A DNA stretch of 7,323 bases. Origin: Limnochordia bacterium. Lineage in GTDB: Bacteria > Bacillota > Limnochordia > Darwinibacteriales > DTU012. Shown here piece by piece: positions 5,558 through 7,323 of the stretch (position 1 is the stretch's first letter; each line of letters opens with the position of its first letter). The stretch covers positions 1 through 7,323 of the forward strand of contig SKHL01000063.1 in the NCBI GenBank assembly GCA_007116995.1, written 5' to 3'. The translations under genes and the position numbers were made by a program. Under the pieces are notes generated by a model, which saw only the letters and a program-made list of their open reading frames with translations, was not told the DNA's origin and searched no databases.

Positions 5558-6301
5558 TTGCGTACAAAGCGGACTTATTTAACCCTATGCATACTTATGT
5601 TAACCCTAGTATTAGTTGGTTGTAACGTGATTCCTGGCACCGGCGGTGGCGGCAGTGAAGATACCTCCACTGTTAAACCACAGTATGGTACACTAACCGG
5701 TATTGTAACAGACAGTATTAGTGGAAAGAAACTATGGTTCGGAACTGTAACGATGAACGGAGTAACAACCAAAATCAAGAGCGGGACGTTTCAGATCTCC
5801 GATCTCCCTGTAGGTACCCACACCTTAGAAGCATCCAAAACCTTTTACAGAAACAAACATATGCAGGTAACCATTAAACCAGGACAAAATGTAGTCGAGA
5901 TACCGATGAATACTATTTACAGTCCAACAGAGTTGGATCTATTCGCAAGGCTGATTAACGCAGAGGCTAGAGGCGAAATATACCGTGGACAGGTAGCTGT
6001 TGCAGCCTCAATCTTAAATCGAGTAGTTCACCATAATTATCCTAATACATTAACAGGGGTCATCAAGCAACGTGTCGGCGGTGTGATCCAATACTCACCC
6101 GTGGCCGATGGTTCGATTAACCGACCAGCACGTCCAAATGCCAAGCAGGCTGCGTGGGAAGCTCTTGCTGGATGGGACCCATCATTAGGAGCCACTGGCT
6201 TCTTTGCTCCAGCAAAGGTGCGACCAGGGAACTGGGTATGGCAACAAATTCGCATTATTGATATTGGCAACCATCGCTTTTTCCGGGCCAGAATTGACTG
6301 A
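5558..6301 (+). CDS. Lipoprotein with carboxypeptidase-regulatory-like domain and SleB-type cell wall hydrolase domain
   Basis: The 247-residue protein begins with a lipoprotein signal: basic MRTKR, a hydrophobic stretch (7-20) and lipobox LVGC with C22 as the lipidation site. A glycine/serine linker follows. Residues 43-117 (TLTGIVTDSISGKKLWFGTV, then GTFQISDLPVGTHTLEASKT) look like a carboxypeptidase-regulatory or PEGA-like beta sandwich. Residues 127-243 match the Hydrolase_2 (SleB/CwlJ) domain: LINAEARGE (132-140), with catalytic glutamate E136, GQVAVAASILNRV, YSPVADGSI (179-187), FFAPAK and IGNHRFF (236-242). Such domains are lytic transglycosylases acting on spore-cortex muramic-lactam peptidoglycan. 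The start is TTG at 5558, with AAGGTG seven bases upstream. SleB enzymes often carry a peptidoglycan-binding domain instead, so this lipid-anchored combination is unusual. It suggests a sporulation or germination role at a membrane surface, as inference. Confidence 0.88.
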   Translation: MRTKRTYLTLCILMLTLVLVGCNVIPGTGGGGSEDTSTVKPQYGTLTGIVTDSISGKKLWFGTVTMNGVTTKIKSGTFQISDLPVGTHTLEASKTFYRNKHMQVTIKPGQNVVEIPMNTIYSPTELDLFARLINAEARGEIYRGQVAVAASILNRVVHHNYPNTLTGVIKQRVGGVIQYSPVADGSINRPARPNAKQAAWEALAGWDPSLGATGFFAPAKVRPGNWVWQQIRIIDIGNHRFFRARID

Positions 6302-6305
6302 TCCC

Positions 6306-6341
6306 AAACGTCCGCTTCATGTTGAACTGGAGCGGACGTTT
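6306..6341. terminator. Bidirectional hairpin terminator between convergent genes
   Basis: AAACGTCCGCT (6306-6316) and AGCGGACGTTT (6331-6341) are perfect inverted repeats of 11 bases; including a G-U pair the stem can reach 14 pairs. It lies four bases after the SleB-lipoprotein stop and 18 bases beyond the glycosylase stop on the other strand. On the plus strand the stem ends in TTT followed by a pyrimidine-rich run (CTCCTGTGTTTCTT), so it probably ends both transcripts. Confidence 0.75.
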
Positions 6342-6359
6342 CTCCTGTGTTTCTTCCCG

Positions 6360-6956
6360 CTATTGCTGGGATACATAGGAGTTTCCCATAATATAGAAAC
6401 GCCACAGCTTGTTTCGATACTCCTGGGCGTAGTCAATGTTTATGCGCGTATCAGCCACAACGTCAATTTTCTCCCTTGTTATATCCTGCTTGACAAAAAG
6501 TAAATCCCCATAAATCATGTCGCATCCAGTGAAGGTCATATCAATAGCTAGCGCTTGGCACAGTTTGCCTGGTCCATTCGTGTAATCCACTAGCTTTTTG
6601 CTACGGATCTGTCTATTCTTTTTAATTTTTTCCCACCCTGTCAGGGGCTCACAAGCTCGTATCAGCACAGTTTCAGGCTTATCTTTACGATTGGTGACAA
6701 TGTTTAAGCAATGATACATCCCATAGATTAGATAAACATAGGCCTTTCCTCCGGGAGCAAAGATCACTTCCGTCCGTTTCGTCCGCTTATTCCGATAAGC
6801 ATGAGACCCTTTATCTTCTGGTCCCACATAAGCCTCCGTTTCTACAATCCTGCATATTACCTCGACACCCTGAATCATTCTGACAAGCAACTGACCAACT
6901 AGATACTTGGCCACAGTTACTGAATCTTGTAGGTAAAAATCTTGGTCTAGCCTCAA
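6360..6956 (-). CDS. 3-methyladenine DNA glycosylase, AAG/MPG family
   Basis: This base-excision repair enzyme removes alkylated purines such as 3-methyladenine and hypoxanthine from DNA. The 198 residues are a normal bacterial length for the family. Visible motifs are IVETEAY (37-43), with the general base E41 and the intercalating-region tyrosine Y43, GSHAYRNKRT (50-59), with H52 that stacks on the flipped base, YVYLIYGMYHCLNIV (73-87), VLIRACEPL (97-105) and the later NGPGKLCQAL substrate-pocket loop. The start is taken as TTG at 6956 because AAGGAG lies eight bases upstream; a GTG at 6965 would add three residues but sits right against that ribosome site. It is transcribed convergently with the SleB lipoprotein gene and seems to be a single-gene unit. 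Its promoter is not obvious. Confidence 0.93.
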   Translation of the reverse strand: MRLDQDFYLQDSVTVAKYLVGQLLVRMIQGVEVICRIVETEAYVGPEDKGSHAYRNKRTKRTEVIFAPGGKAYVYLIYGMYHCLNIVTNRKDKPETVLIRACEPLTGWEKIKKNRQIRSKKLVDYTNGPGKLCQALAIDMTFTGCDMIYGDLLFVKQDITREKIDVVADTRINIDYAQEYRNKLWRFYIMGNSYVSQQ

Positions 6957-7051
6957 GCTCCACACTCCTTAGCTTATCTAATACTCATCCCACACTCGTA
7001 TACCTGAACAAGCTGTTTTGTTTCACTGACAATTCAATCCTTGCATAATAA

Positions 7052-7323
7052 GACTTCTCCTATATAGCAATAAGTACTTCAAGGAATAGAGGATTCCATT
7101 CTGGCGAGCTCTTTAATCGTGCATATCAAAGTGTAGTGGTAGCCAAGGACTTGTGGCTATCTGATCGAGATGACGAAGCAAAATTAACCCTTGATCAGGC
7201 TTCGAATAGATCTTATATAGGGATGGAATTAACAGCTACCAGTGTAACCCATAGTCCACAAGTACAGGATGCGAAAGATATAATCATAAAAACGGCGAAT
7301 AAATTCCACCACTCGTTTTTGCT
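7052..7323 (+). CDS. Open frame of unknown nature at right edge, start unclear (uncertain)
   Basis: From a TAA at 7049-7051 the plus strand is open for 90 codons to the window edge. The translation is polar and protein-like (FNRAYQSVVVAKDLWLSDRD, later ELTATSVTHSPQVQDAKDII) but I do not recognise it. There is no ATG near the front; the first usable start is GTG at 7136, without a ribosome site. AGAGG at 7087-7091 is followed by no in-frame start. It could be a fragment of a decayed gene, a gene with a frameshift upstream, or chance. On the opposite strand a short hydrophobic frame (7323-7213, including ISFASCTCGLWVTLVAV) also runs off the edge and competes as an explanation. Nothing else is seen in 6957-7051. 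Confidence 0.25.

Noticed and set aside
5575..5778. Minus-strand frame inside the SleB lipoprotein gene
   Set aside because: It is antisense to the signal peptide and regulatory-like domain, with no ribosome site or homology.
6037..6503. Frames overlapping the lipoprotein 3' end, the shared terminator and the glycosylase 3' end
   Set aside because: They cross a clear terminator hairpin and shadow two genes with full motifs.

Overview
The window looks like chromosome of a Gram-positive, probably spore-forming Bacillota (clostridial or related class). The evidence is a SleB-type spore-cortex-hydrolase domain, a type II pantothenate kinase of the Staphylococcus CoaW kind, a Firmicutes-style dCTP deaminase, strong AGGAGG-like ribosome sites, and many GTG/TTG starts. 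Base composition is moderately AT-rich. I see no insertion sequence, integrase, phage gene, tRNA, rRNA or CRISPR array.

Layout. At the left edge (1-230, minus) is the N-terminal part of a one-helix membrane protein that may be NfeD-like, with an almost ideal sigma-A promoter. A long hairpin (382-425) separates it from a minus-strand gene run. In transcription order (right to left) this run is: a parvulin-type peptidyl-prolyl isomerase (5263-4514) ending at an intrinsic terminator, a 5'-nucleotidase (4347-3439), a decayed GNAT acetyltransferase (3366-3127), dCTP deaminase (3095-2565), a radical SAM enzyme with an extra cysteine set (2512-1523), an unrecognised 76-residue protein (1462-1232), and type II pantothenate kinase (1239-436), which overlaps the 76-residue gene. 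To the right, a plus-strand lipoprotein combining a carboxypeptidase-regulatory-like domain with a SleB hydrolase domain (5558-6301) converges on a minus-strand 3-methyladenine DNA glycosylase (6956-6360), with a shared hairpin between them. The last 270 bases hold an open but start-less plus-strand frame of unknown meaning.

How the genes may work together. The 5'-nucleotidase and dCTP deaminase both act on nucleotide pools and lie in the same direction. The most intriguing group is radical SAM enzyme, 76-residue protein and CoaW. Close spacing and the 8-base overlap suggest co-expression, but no pathway joining them is known to me. The space between the radical SAM gene and the small gene contains two mutually exclusive G/C stems. 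This module is the best candidate for something undescribed; the remaining genes are ordinary housekeeping or spore-related functions.
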